Of a DNA stretch of 64,000 nt, positions 12,189 through 23,400 are shown in pieces (position 1 is the stretch's first letter; every line of letters begins with the position of its first letter). The notes below the pieces were generated by a model. It saw nothing but the letters and a program-made list of their open reading frames with translations. It was not told where the DNA came from and searched no databases. The position numbers and the translations under genes were made by a program. Origin of the DNA: Inia geoffrensis (lineage: Eukaryota > Chordata > Mammalia > Artiodactyla > Iniidae). The stretch is taken from the NCBI GenBank assembly GCA_036417435.1, contig CM070913.1, positions 16,646,680 to 16,710,679 on the forward strand, in the 5' to 3' direction.

Positions 12189-15100
12189 CTGCTGATTTAA
12201 ATTCAGAAGACAGAGCATTAATCCAGCAATGTTAGAACATGGGTCTGCTAAACGTGGCTGAAAATGGTGCTTACAGTGATTATTTCCACCATAACAAGTA
12301 GAGATGGAATCCTCACTACGTCGCTTTGTTTGGGTCATTTAAGATTAGGGGGTGGGGAGAACCCTCAGATAGAGTACAACCAGAATCAACTGCATTTCCA
12401 ACGGGACAGCGTGTTTACACTGCATCAAGGGGGAGAGCGGACCCAAATAACTTTAGAACACAGGATTTTGTCTATACCCTCAATCTAAATTTTTAAAAAA
12501 CCCTGGAAACAAATATTGAACTCTGGTCAGTAGCTTTGCTTTTTGCTGTGGTATGGCTTAGTGATTCTGAAACTACTTTCTGTGTATTCTGGAACTGAGT
12601 AAATATACTGAGAATAACAGGAGCTGGGTTTCTTACTGTTGGAGAAGGGAAGATTCAAATACAGCTAAAGAAAGACTACAGTAAATCCTGTAGTGTTGGG
12701 ACCAGAACTGGAGAAATCAGTACGAGCTCAAGGTTTACAATTTGTATGTCTTTAGGGACTTCCCTGGTGGCACAGTGGTTAAGAATCCGCCTGCCAATGC
12801 AGTGGACACAGGTTTGAGCCCTGGTCCGGGAAGATCCCACACGCCGTGGAGCAACTAAGCCCGTGCACCACAACTACTGAGGTCGCAAGCCACAACTACT
12901 GAAGCCCGCGTGCCTAGAGCCCGTGGTCCGCAACAAGAGAAGCCACCGCGCTGAGAAGCCCGGGCACCGCAACGAAGAGTAGCCCCGGCTCGCCGCAGCT
13001 AGAGAAGGCTTGTGTGCAGCAACGAAGACCCAACACAGCCAAAAATAAATAAATAAAAATTTAAAAATGTATATATCTTTATACCTAAGAACCTAGACCT
13101 AAAGGATATAATGGGATAATTAATGAAATTTTAAGATCAAATGTAAATTATTGATATATAATAGTATTGTACCACTACTAAATTTTTTGATTTTGATAAA
13201 GGTACTATGGTTATATAAGAGAATGTCCTTGTTCTTAAGAAATTCACATAGGTATTTAAGGGTAGAGGAACACGATGTCTGCCACACACTCTAAAATGGT
13301 TCAGGAGGGCTTCCCTGGTAGCACAGTGGTTAAGAATCCACCTGCCAATGCAGGGGACACAGGTTCGAGCCCTGGTCCGGGAAGATCCCACATGCTGGGG
13401 AGCAAGTAAGTCCATGCGCCACAGCTACTGAGACTGTGCTCTAGAGCCCGTGAGCCACAGCTACTGAAGCCCGCACGCCTAGAGCCCGTGTTCTGCAACA
13501 AGAGAATCCACCACAATGAGAAGGCCACGCACCTCAACGAAGAGTAGCCCCCACTAGCCATAACTAGAGAAAGCCGCGCACAGCAACAAAGACCCAACGC
13601 AGCCAAAAAATAAATAAATTAAATAAATAAAAATTTAAAAAATGGTTCAAGAGAAAAAATATACATATGCATATACAAACGTACAGATAGCAAATAATAA
13701 AGCAATGTGAAAGTATAAACAATCGGTGGATCTGAGTATAGGGCAGGTGCGAGTTTTTTGCACTATCTCACTGCTTTCCTACAATTCTGAAGTTATACCA
13801 AAATTAAAAGCCACCAAAATAACTACAGAGTACAGGAATGTGACTGCTCTTCCCTCCTAGGAATCTGTCCTAAGCAATAGAGATTGGCACTAAAATAATA
13901 ATATAAATAATACATGGGCAGAGATGACAGAAATGGAATGAAATACAAAGAAAACAGCATTTAGGCTGAGCACTGACTTGGGTTACTCTGTGGGAATCAA
14001 TCCTGGGATTTGAGGTTCCATCCTCTCAACGAAGTGCCCATTCACAATTTGACTCAATAGTTGACTAATAATAGTTATATCAGCCAATTTTTTTTTGTTT
14101 GTTTTTTTGTTTTTTTGTCCTCGTGCACTCGGCTTTGTGGGATCTTAGTTCCCCAACCAGGGATGGAACCCCGGGCCCTGACAGTGAAAACACCAAGTCC
14201 TAACCACTGGACCACCAGGGAATTCCCCCAAATTGTTAACAGTACTTAAAGGAGGCACTTAAGACTTTTAAATTTACCTTATTTCCACTTAGGCGGCCGC
14301 AAGCTTCATTGACCCAGTGCCACAAATTAGCTAGAAAAACAAAGTAAGGATAAGCGCTTCATATTATTATTTCCTATTTCTAATTCAGTATTATTGACCA
14401 CTATGTCAGATCAATATTGTCTTTAAACAAAATCGTCTGCAAATCTGAGAGTGAAACATTTAAAAGAAAATCAACCAATTTAAAGACTAAAGGCATCTTC
14501 CTCCTCCTATCAAAAACAGAAATTTTTGATCTATGTAAGGCCAAATATGATGCCCTAATGTTCCATTGAATACCTTCAGGCACGTCTGAGGGCTGTCAGA
14601 GCTGCTGTTTTGACTATAGACATTCTCATGCCCTTGGCAATTTTTCTTTGACTATTAGGGACCCTGTTAGGTATTGTAGGGGAACAAAGGTGACGTGGGT
14701 CTAGGGGACTTAGCACAAATATATGTATGATAAAAGTAAAGTGCATGCCAGAATGCTGTGTCAGGCCCCACTGAATTCCAGCGGGCCCCGAATCCTTTTC
14801 CCCTACACCCTGCTGCTTCTCAGAAGAAAGAAGAATATGTTCTGTGGCATGTACAGAGTATATCTTCCTTAACTTTTAAAAATAGAACTGATGAAACTTA
14901 AAAGGTCAAATCTATGAATTAAAAAAAATCTATGGGGCTTCCCTGGTGGCTCAGTGGTTGAGAGTCCGCCTGCTGATGCAGGGGACACGGGTTCGTGCCC
15001 CGGTCCGGGAAGATCCCACATGCCGCGGAGCGGCTGGCCCCGTGAGCCATGGCCGCTGAGCCTGCGCGTCCAGAGCCTGTGCTCCGCAACGGGAGAGGCC

Positions 15101-18100
15101 ACAACAGTGAGAGGCCCGCGTACCGCAAAAAAAAAAAAAAAAAAAAAAAATCTATGAATGTATATAATACAAAGATAAAATTTTATCCCACGTCCACTGA
15201 ATATCTGATGTTGAATTCACTATAAAGACTAAAGCTAAGAGGTTGTGCATTTTCCACTGGAAGATAATGATGTCATCATAATAGGTAATGATGCCTCTTA
15301 TGTGACCTTGCCTGGTCTATTTAACCTCTCTGAGCCTCAGTTTCCACATCATAAAACGGGGGAAATAATAATGCCCCCCTCTAAGTGCTGTTGTGGAGAC
15401 TTAGGACATGTAAAATATGTAGGGTACGTGTTGGCACATGATAAATATTTAATATGTCAGTTACGACTATCATCATTATTATTCGTGCTTATTTTCTATC
15501 ACTTTAAAATTATATACAAATAGAGATACTCCAAATAAAAGCAAAGTTGCAGCTCTTTCCTTTTAGGGATCAGGAGTAGACAACTACAGATGATACTAAA
15601 AATAACATTTGTACACAGAGGTGGTAATTACTCCTAACTACTATGATAATCTCTCTCCTGGTTGACTGCAAAAGCCCTCCTTACTGGTGGGTCTGCATCC
15701 ACTCTTACTGTACCCCCCAAATTTGTTTTAATTACTAAAATAGCCAAATACGAAAACCACAGGGTTGTTCTGCCTCCCTCTGCTCAGGATGGGAGCACAT
15801 TTCTTAGCAGTTTCATGTCACACTGGTTCTGACTTTCTGCTCCAGCTGCGCTAACCTTCCAATCCCCCCAACTTGCTCTGCTCCCTCCAATCATGCAATT
15901 CTCTTTGCATGGAATGCTTTTGATTCTCCTTAGCTCCCCTTGGGCTAGTTCATTGCAACTTGTCTTTCAGATCTCAGGTCCCCTGCCTCTGCCCTGGGAG
16001 GCCCTGGCCGACCCTGAGGCTGGACAGGCAACTCTGTCACCCCTGGGGCTCTTGCACCTCCCTTTCCACACTCAGCCTCATTCTATGGGCCAATCCCTGC
16101 CTTGCTCCTCATGGAGAAGTTTCTTCCATGAGGGCACTGGCTCTGTTTGTGTTGCTCAGTTTTGAGACCCCAGTGTCTGTCCAGTCCCTGGTGGCCAAAA
16201 AACATGTGTTGAATGAAGGGATAAAGAGAAAGCTGACAGTCACACACCCCGACTCAGTGATGGGCAGGCCCATTGCCTTTGCCATTGGTAAGATATGGCC
16301 AAAAGAGATTATCACAGAGAAAAAAACGAAAGAATAAAACACTGGGAGTCTGTTTATCTCAGGAAAACATGGCTATATGAGTGACCAATCCATCAGCATC
16401 TCTGAACATGCATTATTCAAATCCCCAGTTCTGATGTTGGGGAGGTGAAGTTGCATTAAATAACAATATTCAATAATGATAGACCTTTTAAAAAGTTAAT
16501 TCCAACTTTTCCTCTTCAAATACTCTCTGCTTAACACTGGCATCGTCAGTCACCATCTTCCCTCTTTAATCTTTTGATTGCCCAGTGTTACATTAGGCGA
16601 TGGAATGTTAATGGAAATAGTAAGATATGCAGGATTTCATGAAGTCTTTGGATGTGACTGTGAGAGAACTGACGGAATCACAGCAAAGCAAAGGTGGACA
16701 AAACAAGTGAGCAACTGAAAATGGGAAAGGATGGTGAGACCACAGGTGCTTCCAAAGGCAATGATGTGCACTAGGCTTAGGAAGCGTAGCGAAGCCTTGA
16801 ACAGTTTCTTAAAAATTATACTTTGTAGCTTTGTAGTATAAAAGTCAAACAGGATGTGATGTTAAAAGATACTATCAAACAATTTTTTTGGGGGGAAAAA
16901 CTATTCCCAATAAACAAGGCGACACTTGATTATTCATTCTAAGAATGAGCAACTGCATTTTACTGAATATAAGACCACTTTTTTCAGAATTTTAAATTCA
17001 CCTATCAGGATAACACCCCAGTCAAAACTTTCCATCTGTCATTTACCTGAACATTTTGTCTCTGTTTTAATTAAGTAATTAAATTTAAGTAATTAAAAAT
17101 GTTTGTATTCTAGGATAAATGCAACCTCTGTATACCTGACACTATATAATCTAATACAGCAGTCATTGGTTTCCTGCACCTAGAATATTTTTGTTTGCAT
17201 ATACATAAACAGGCACAATGGATTTTTGTTCGTTCGTTCGTTTGTTTGTTTTGCCAGAGAACAATGAATTAGGTATAAAGCGTGTGTCACCTTAGTTTAA
17301 ACAGATCACCAGAGGCAGTCGGAGGGCAATATATGCCTCTTCAAAGCATGCACCTAGAAATGTATCTATTGGCTTTAAGATTCATTTTCAAAACCCACCA
17401 TAGACACAATACCTGTTAGTGCTTTCCCTTTTTTCCTATAGTAAACACCAAAGATGACAGCAGCAACTAATGCCACGGATATGAAGAGAAGCAGAATAAT
17501 TAAACTGGGCAAGTAAATCTGGGGTTCTGTGTTGGAAGAAAATGAGAAAAATGGCATTAAAGATTGTTTATTTTTACTTTCTCCATTTAAAAACAACCCT
17601 GGGCTTCCCTGGTGGCACAGTGGTTGAGAGTCCGCCTGCCAATGCGGGGGACACGGGTTCGTGCCCTGGTCTGGGAAGATCCCACATGCTGCGGAGCGGC
17701 TGGGCCCATGAGCCACGGCCGCTGAGCTTGCGCGTCTGGAGCCCGTGCTCCGCAACGGGAGACGCCGCAAGAGTGAGAGGCCCGCGTAACCACCCCCCCG
17801 CAAAAAAAAAAAACACAACCCCCCCCCACCATAACCCTTTCAATCAAACCCCAGAATCAAGGGTGTTGGTGTGAAATAAAAACAATAGGAAGGTCCCCGG
17901 CCCTGGCTGTAGGTTTGTCAGGGAGAGCTCCCGTTCAGAAGGGTGAAATCGACAATGCAGCCTGGTCCTGCCGGCTGCCATAGCTCTCTCTGAGGGGCCA
18001 GCCCAGGACCATATTTACATGCTTCTACTTTAGAACAACTCTAATAGGGATGAGCACACCATCCATCATCTCTGTTTACCTACAGAACACTTCACTCTCT

Positions 18101-20361
18101 CTAGGTGGATGGGCTCTGGAGGCAAAAGGAAGCCCCTTATCAAATCTCTTTCCAAGTAACAACATGGCACCAGGGTTTTGCTGGTCGTGAGAACAGAACC
18201 ACAGCCATCCTGCAAAGTGTTGCAGGTACTTCATCTACAACACAGTGTGGACTCAACCATTTTTTTCATCCCCCCTTGATCACTTAAATGCTAGTACCTT
18301 TATATTATAAGCTCTTGGTTTACATGACCTGGTTTCCGGACTCTTGCTTTTCCTCTCCTTCTGTCTTCTTTTTTTTTTTTTTTTTTGCTGCATTGCTGCC
18401 GCACGCGGGCTTTCTCTAGTTGTGCTGAGCGGGGGCTACTCTTCGTTGTGGTGCGTGGGTTTCTCATTGCCGTGGCTTCTCTTGTTGCAGAGCTTGGGCT
18501 CTAGGTGCACAGGCTTCAGTAGTTGTGGCACACGGGCTCAGTAGCTGTGGCTCACAGGCTCTAGAGCGCAGGCTCAGTAGTTGTGGCACACGGGCTTAGT
18601 TGCTCCGCGGCATGTGGGATCCTCCCGGACCAGGGCTTGAACCCGTGTCCCCTGCATTGGCAGGAGGATTCTCAACCACTGCGCCACCAGAGAAGTCCTC
18701 TCCTTCTGTCTTTTATAAGACAATTTTTTTATTCCCTCAGTTATTTTGAATGTTCTCTTAATGGTCTTTTTAAAATGCTGCTCTGACTGTGCAATTCCTT
18801 ATCCAGAACACTTTGATGTTCTCCTGTTTGCCAAAATGTCAAAGCTACGGCCTTGATTTTCTTAGTCAAAGTTCATCAACCCCGCCGCTCTGTGGCCTAG
18901 GTTCTCTTGCTTCATTAGAAAGGTTTTCTTGCCACTTATGCCTCCTCCTGTGCTGTGATACCTGGACCCACCTTCACAGCATCTCGCTCACCTGGGTAAG
19001 CAGCTTCCGCCATTAACTGTCAACTTTCTGTCAATCATTGAAACTGTACTTGAGATTGATTTGATCCACAGGATGTTCCAGAAATAATGATAACTATCTT
19101 CTAACAAGTTGCTAACTCTGGCTGGTGACCAAAATCTCCTATAGGTACCCTACTGTGACCACTGTGACCACCACCATCCTATCACATTTGGGCATTTTAA
19201 TTTATGTGTGCACCTCAGTTTTCTTTCTTTTTTTGGCATATACGAATAAATTACTAGTTATCCATTCCTTTTTTGGGCACATACGAATAAATTACTAGTT
19301 ATCCATTCCACAGTAGAAAATTATCAAATAAACAACATATCTGGAATTAAAATACTAATAAAAATGAAATACTGAGCTGACCATGGATAGGACAAGATGA
19401 AAAGGGAGAAATGGACGCCTCTGGATATAGCATGTAATTCGGGAGAAATCTAGAAGAGCTGACTAGACTGGGGCACATCTACCCAACCAGCCTGCTCTAT
19501 TCAACATACCATTTGGTAGTTTTGTAGGTGGAAGAGAACTACAAACCACATCTGATTTATCGGTCCCATGAAATGCTTCTGTCTCTCCAAGAATGGTACA
19601 GCTGTGAGGGGAAAGGTAGGTAAGTGCTTTGGTTTTATATTCTTATTAAAAGAAAAAAAGCTACAAAAGGTTCTATCCCTTTAGATTGCAAGCTCATTCA
19701 GAAGAGGAACCAGGTCTTTGTGGTTGTTTGAATTGCCAGTGTCTATCCACACATCATTAAGGTGGACAAAGCCAATAGTAACTACTGCCAGTGTTCTCTA
19801 AGAACTACTCTGAGAGCATGGGCCAAAAGAGAAATAATTGGTGTCTTCAGTAAAGAAGATTCCAAATTCAATTACCATGGCTAAGTGATAAACTTTGGAT
19901 GAATTACCCTTTCGAAGTTGAAAACACAGAAAATCTTTTCAAAATAAAACTTGGATAAGTGGATCAGAAAATAAATATTTTACGAGAATTCATTTATTGG
20001 GCACTAAAAGAATCATGACATTGATTATGAGTATTCAACAACAAGCATGCCATGAAAGGACTCAGGAATTTCACTCTGGATATACTCACATAAGTGTGAG
20101 ATAGTACGTAGAAAAGATGATTCATTGCAAACTTAGTTACTACTCCAAAAGACTGCAAACCACTTAAATGACTATCAATAGAGAGCTTATTAAATAAATT
20201 ATGGTACATCTCTATGAGGACATACTATGTAGCTATAAAAAGCCACAAAGATCTAAGTGAACTAATATGGAATGAGCTTCCTTCAGGATATATTATGCGG
20301 AAAAAAAAACCCCAAGTGTGTAAACATTTATTTAAACAGGAGGCTTCTATTTGCACATACA

Positions 20362-20401
<40 letters not shown>

Positions 20402-23400
20402 CTTTGTAGAAGTAAACCAGTGATGCTGGGAAGCTGGGAAAAGTGGGACTGGTGAGTGATAATAAGCATCGTAAGTAATTTGCAACTAAATAAGGTTAGA
20501 AAAAGCAAAAAAGCAGCTGCAACTATAAGTCAAAGCTTCAGTCAAACTGAATCTAACAAGCAATACACAACTCCTGTCACACACCAGGGAGAAGATTGGC
20601 TGCACTGGTTTATGGCCCTCACACCCCATTGACAGACTTTTTCTGTTGTGAACCTGGCTTCCAGAGGAAGCCTCATCAAACGGAATCAGTCTGTTTTCAA
20701 AACAGATGAGACAGCAGAGCCTGAGTTGGGTTTAAAATCAACAAGCCCTCTGGGTTCCTTCGTTGTCACTTACTTGGTCCAGGGTTTGCACTTTTCTGTG
20801 GAGGAAGAGGCGTCGGAGAAGTAACCTGAGAGGCAGGGCTCGCACACCGTGTCCTTGTTGAGCTGCACTGTCAAAAAGACCAACGGACAAAAGAACACAA
20901 GACAAACAAGGACACTTAGAGATCGGCCAGGAGGATGGTCCAGAGGACCAGAGATCAGAAGTGCCCCGCCTGCCTCTTGCCTCCCCATTCCTGCCCTCAC
21001 CACCTGCGGCCGGTGGCTGAAGTCCTCACAGACTTCAGAGGGCCCGAGACCCCACAGAGTGACAGCACTGTGTCCAGAGGGGAACTGGCTCACTGTCAGG
21101 GTGCCAACGCCAGATCTGAATTAGATCTAGCTCTCTGGTCCGGACCCTCTGCCGGTCAAAGCCACCGTCCTGGTCACCGATCCTTTGTTTCCTGGCCAGG
21201 GAGCCTGCTATCTGTTTTGTTTTAATCAAGCACCTGTCTGTTCTCCCCTGTCTCCCCTCTGGGGCTTACACCAGGCTTTGGGTACAGAGAATGGCAGCCC
21301 ATTTACCGCTTTTAAAGGAAACTTCTTGTCTTAACCCTTTCTGATCAATACTCTCACCAGTCTAAGTATCGGAGTGTTGACAAAGTTTTCAAAACAAAGA
21401 AAAAAGAAAAAAACGAACCAACCTACACTATAGGTCTCTTTCCCTTAAACCAAGGGTTGATAGTAACAGTTTTCTATAGAGCCATACAATAAATATCTTA
21501 GGCTTTGCAGGCCTTCTGGTCTTTGCAAATTACTTGAAGTGTGAAAGAAGTCATAGATAATGTGTTAAAAATAAATGGATGGGGCTTCCCTGGTGGCTCA
21601 GTGGTTGAGAGTCCGCCTGCCAATGCAGGGGACACGGGTTCGTGCCCTGGTCCGGGAGGATACCACATGCCGCAGAGCGGCTGGGCCCGTGGGCCATGGC
21701 CGCTGAGCCTGCGTGTCTGGAGCCTGTGCTCTGCAGCGGGAGAAGCCGCAACAGTGAGAGGCCTGCGTACAGCAAAAAAAAAAAAAAAAAAAAATGGATG
21801 GGGCTGTGTTCCAATAACATCCTATTTACACAAACACAAGTGGTGGGATGGATTTTGGACTCCTGCCTTAAGCCATAGCACTGAAAGCAGGAATTGATCC
21901 TGGCTAGTAAGCTGTCTTCACCTCTCTCATATTCCACATGAACTACATTATCAAAATAGGAAATGTCTCAGATTTCCTATGTCTATTGCCTTTACTGCAA
22001 TTGACACATGATGACCCTTTGGTAATTCCAGTAAAGAAGGACGTTGGCTACCATGTGATATTGTAATAAGCAACTGGCTTGTGCTAAAACCACAAATTAC
22101 TCTTGAAATTAGTAGCACTTCTGTGGTTTATTTTCATGAATAAAACCCTAAAATAAGGAATTACATTTTCTTTGTCCAAAGTCAAGTGGGAAGTACATTC
22201 TTGATTTCTGCAATTGCCTCAATAAGTAGGGTAGCCACCCCTTACTCTAGCAATTTGATTTGCCTTGAAATGATATCAACAAAGGTGCATTTAACATCTA
22301 GTCACTCGTATTAATTCAAACAGCTTTTCAAAAGATAAACACCCTCTGGAAGAGTAACCCTTAAAAACAAAGCGACTTCCTAAAGGGGCTGCAAGGCACG
22401 AAGAGCTTGAAGGGACACGACTTTCATGTCTGCTCTTTCTAACACTGACCTGCTGGGGGTATCCTGCACATTCTCCTTTCTCTTTTTTCCTTTCACAATC
22501 ACACTCCCAGTTTATAAAAGAAGGCACACTTCATACCTTCTCCAAATCCTACCACAGTGCCAAGCTTCTGAGATGCCAAACAAAGCAACAAGTCAAAATA
22601 CTGGTGATGGAAAAAAGCTCCTGCATTCAGAGCACCTCATTACAGCTTCTGTCTTTCCCTATCAATTAAGGGCAAGGGTGTGACACCAGATAATGGGGTA
22701 TTTGGGATCAGGTTCATTTGTTCTGAGTTCAAATATACTGCAAGGCAGGGGTAAAATTTTCAGTCATCCATGTCACCCCCTCTACCCTCCACCTATTGCT
22801 GAAGAATGCACCACTTCCAAAGGAGCAAAGCAGAGAGGACACTGCCCAGGAAAAAAAAAAAAAAAAAAAGCAGAAAGGGACCAGCACCTTTTTTTTTTTT
22901 TTTTACCAGCACCTTTTTTCATGCAGCTAACAAACTTTTGGAAAGGCTCTGGGTCTTGCCTATATCTCAGAACCAGAATTCAGAAGGGAGCAGGCTGTCA
23001 TAGGGAGATTTATTTTAGTAATTAAAAAATCATCAGACTTCTTCCCACGAGAAAGCCTGTCTGGTTTAATTGAAGGACTGACTGTGTCAGACTCTGTGAC
23101 GGACGTTTTCCTCCATATGAAATGAAATGAATAATATATTTAATTCTCCCAACCCTGTGTTTTACTTTCATAATTATAATATAGCAAGATATAATATATT
23201 CATCTTGTGGACCAACCGTGTATAATAATAACTGTAGTAACAACTCAGCCCAGAAGAAATGTTTTTACGCTGAGAACCCTGAGTCACAAGAAATTTTAAA
23301 AAAATTAAAATTTCAAATAGGTGCATTTTTTTTTATGTGAAAGAGTATGAAAAGGTGATTAGCATAAACCCCCCCGAGCCTAAAAATACATTAGGATAAA

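Larger units (their letters stand above)
12189..14277 (-). other. TNFRSF11A intron 8
   Basis: The intron contains two full-length CHR-2 SINEs (about 12757-13065 and 13308-13638) and one short minus-strand SINE (14089-14227) that ends 50 bases from the exon 8 donor. 12190-12750 and 13660-14085 hold nothing I recognise. Confidence 0.85.
14331..17412 (-). other. TNFRSF11A intron 7
   Basis: The intron contains a CHR-2 SINE, a MIR and an L2 3' end, listed separately. 14340-14930, 15490-15860 and 16230-17400 show no feature I can name, apart from a short run of GTTC/GTTT units near 17227-17250. Confidence 0.85.
17527..19509 (-). other. TNFRSF11A intron 6
   Basis: The intron holds one antisense and one sense SINE relative to the gene plus a ~40 bp direct duplication near 19229-19309. 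The stretches 17830-18350 and 18715-19228 show nothing recognisable. Confidence 0.85.

Noticed and set aside
14965..15010. tRNA-like A and B boxes within SINEs suggesting tRNA genes
   Set aside because: They belong to tRNA-derived SINE heads with no complete cloverleaf; no independent tRNA gene was seen.
20361..20400. CRISPR-like or other regular array
   Set aside because: A plain CA dinucleotide microsatellite without spacers.
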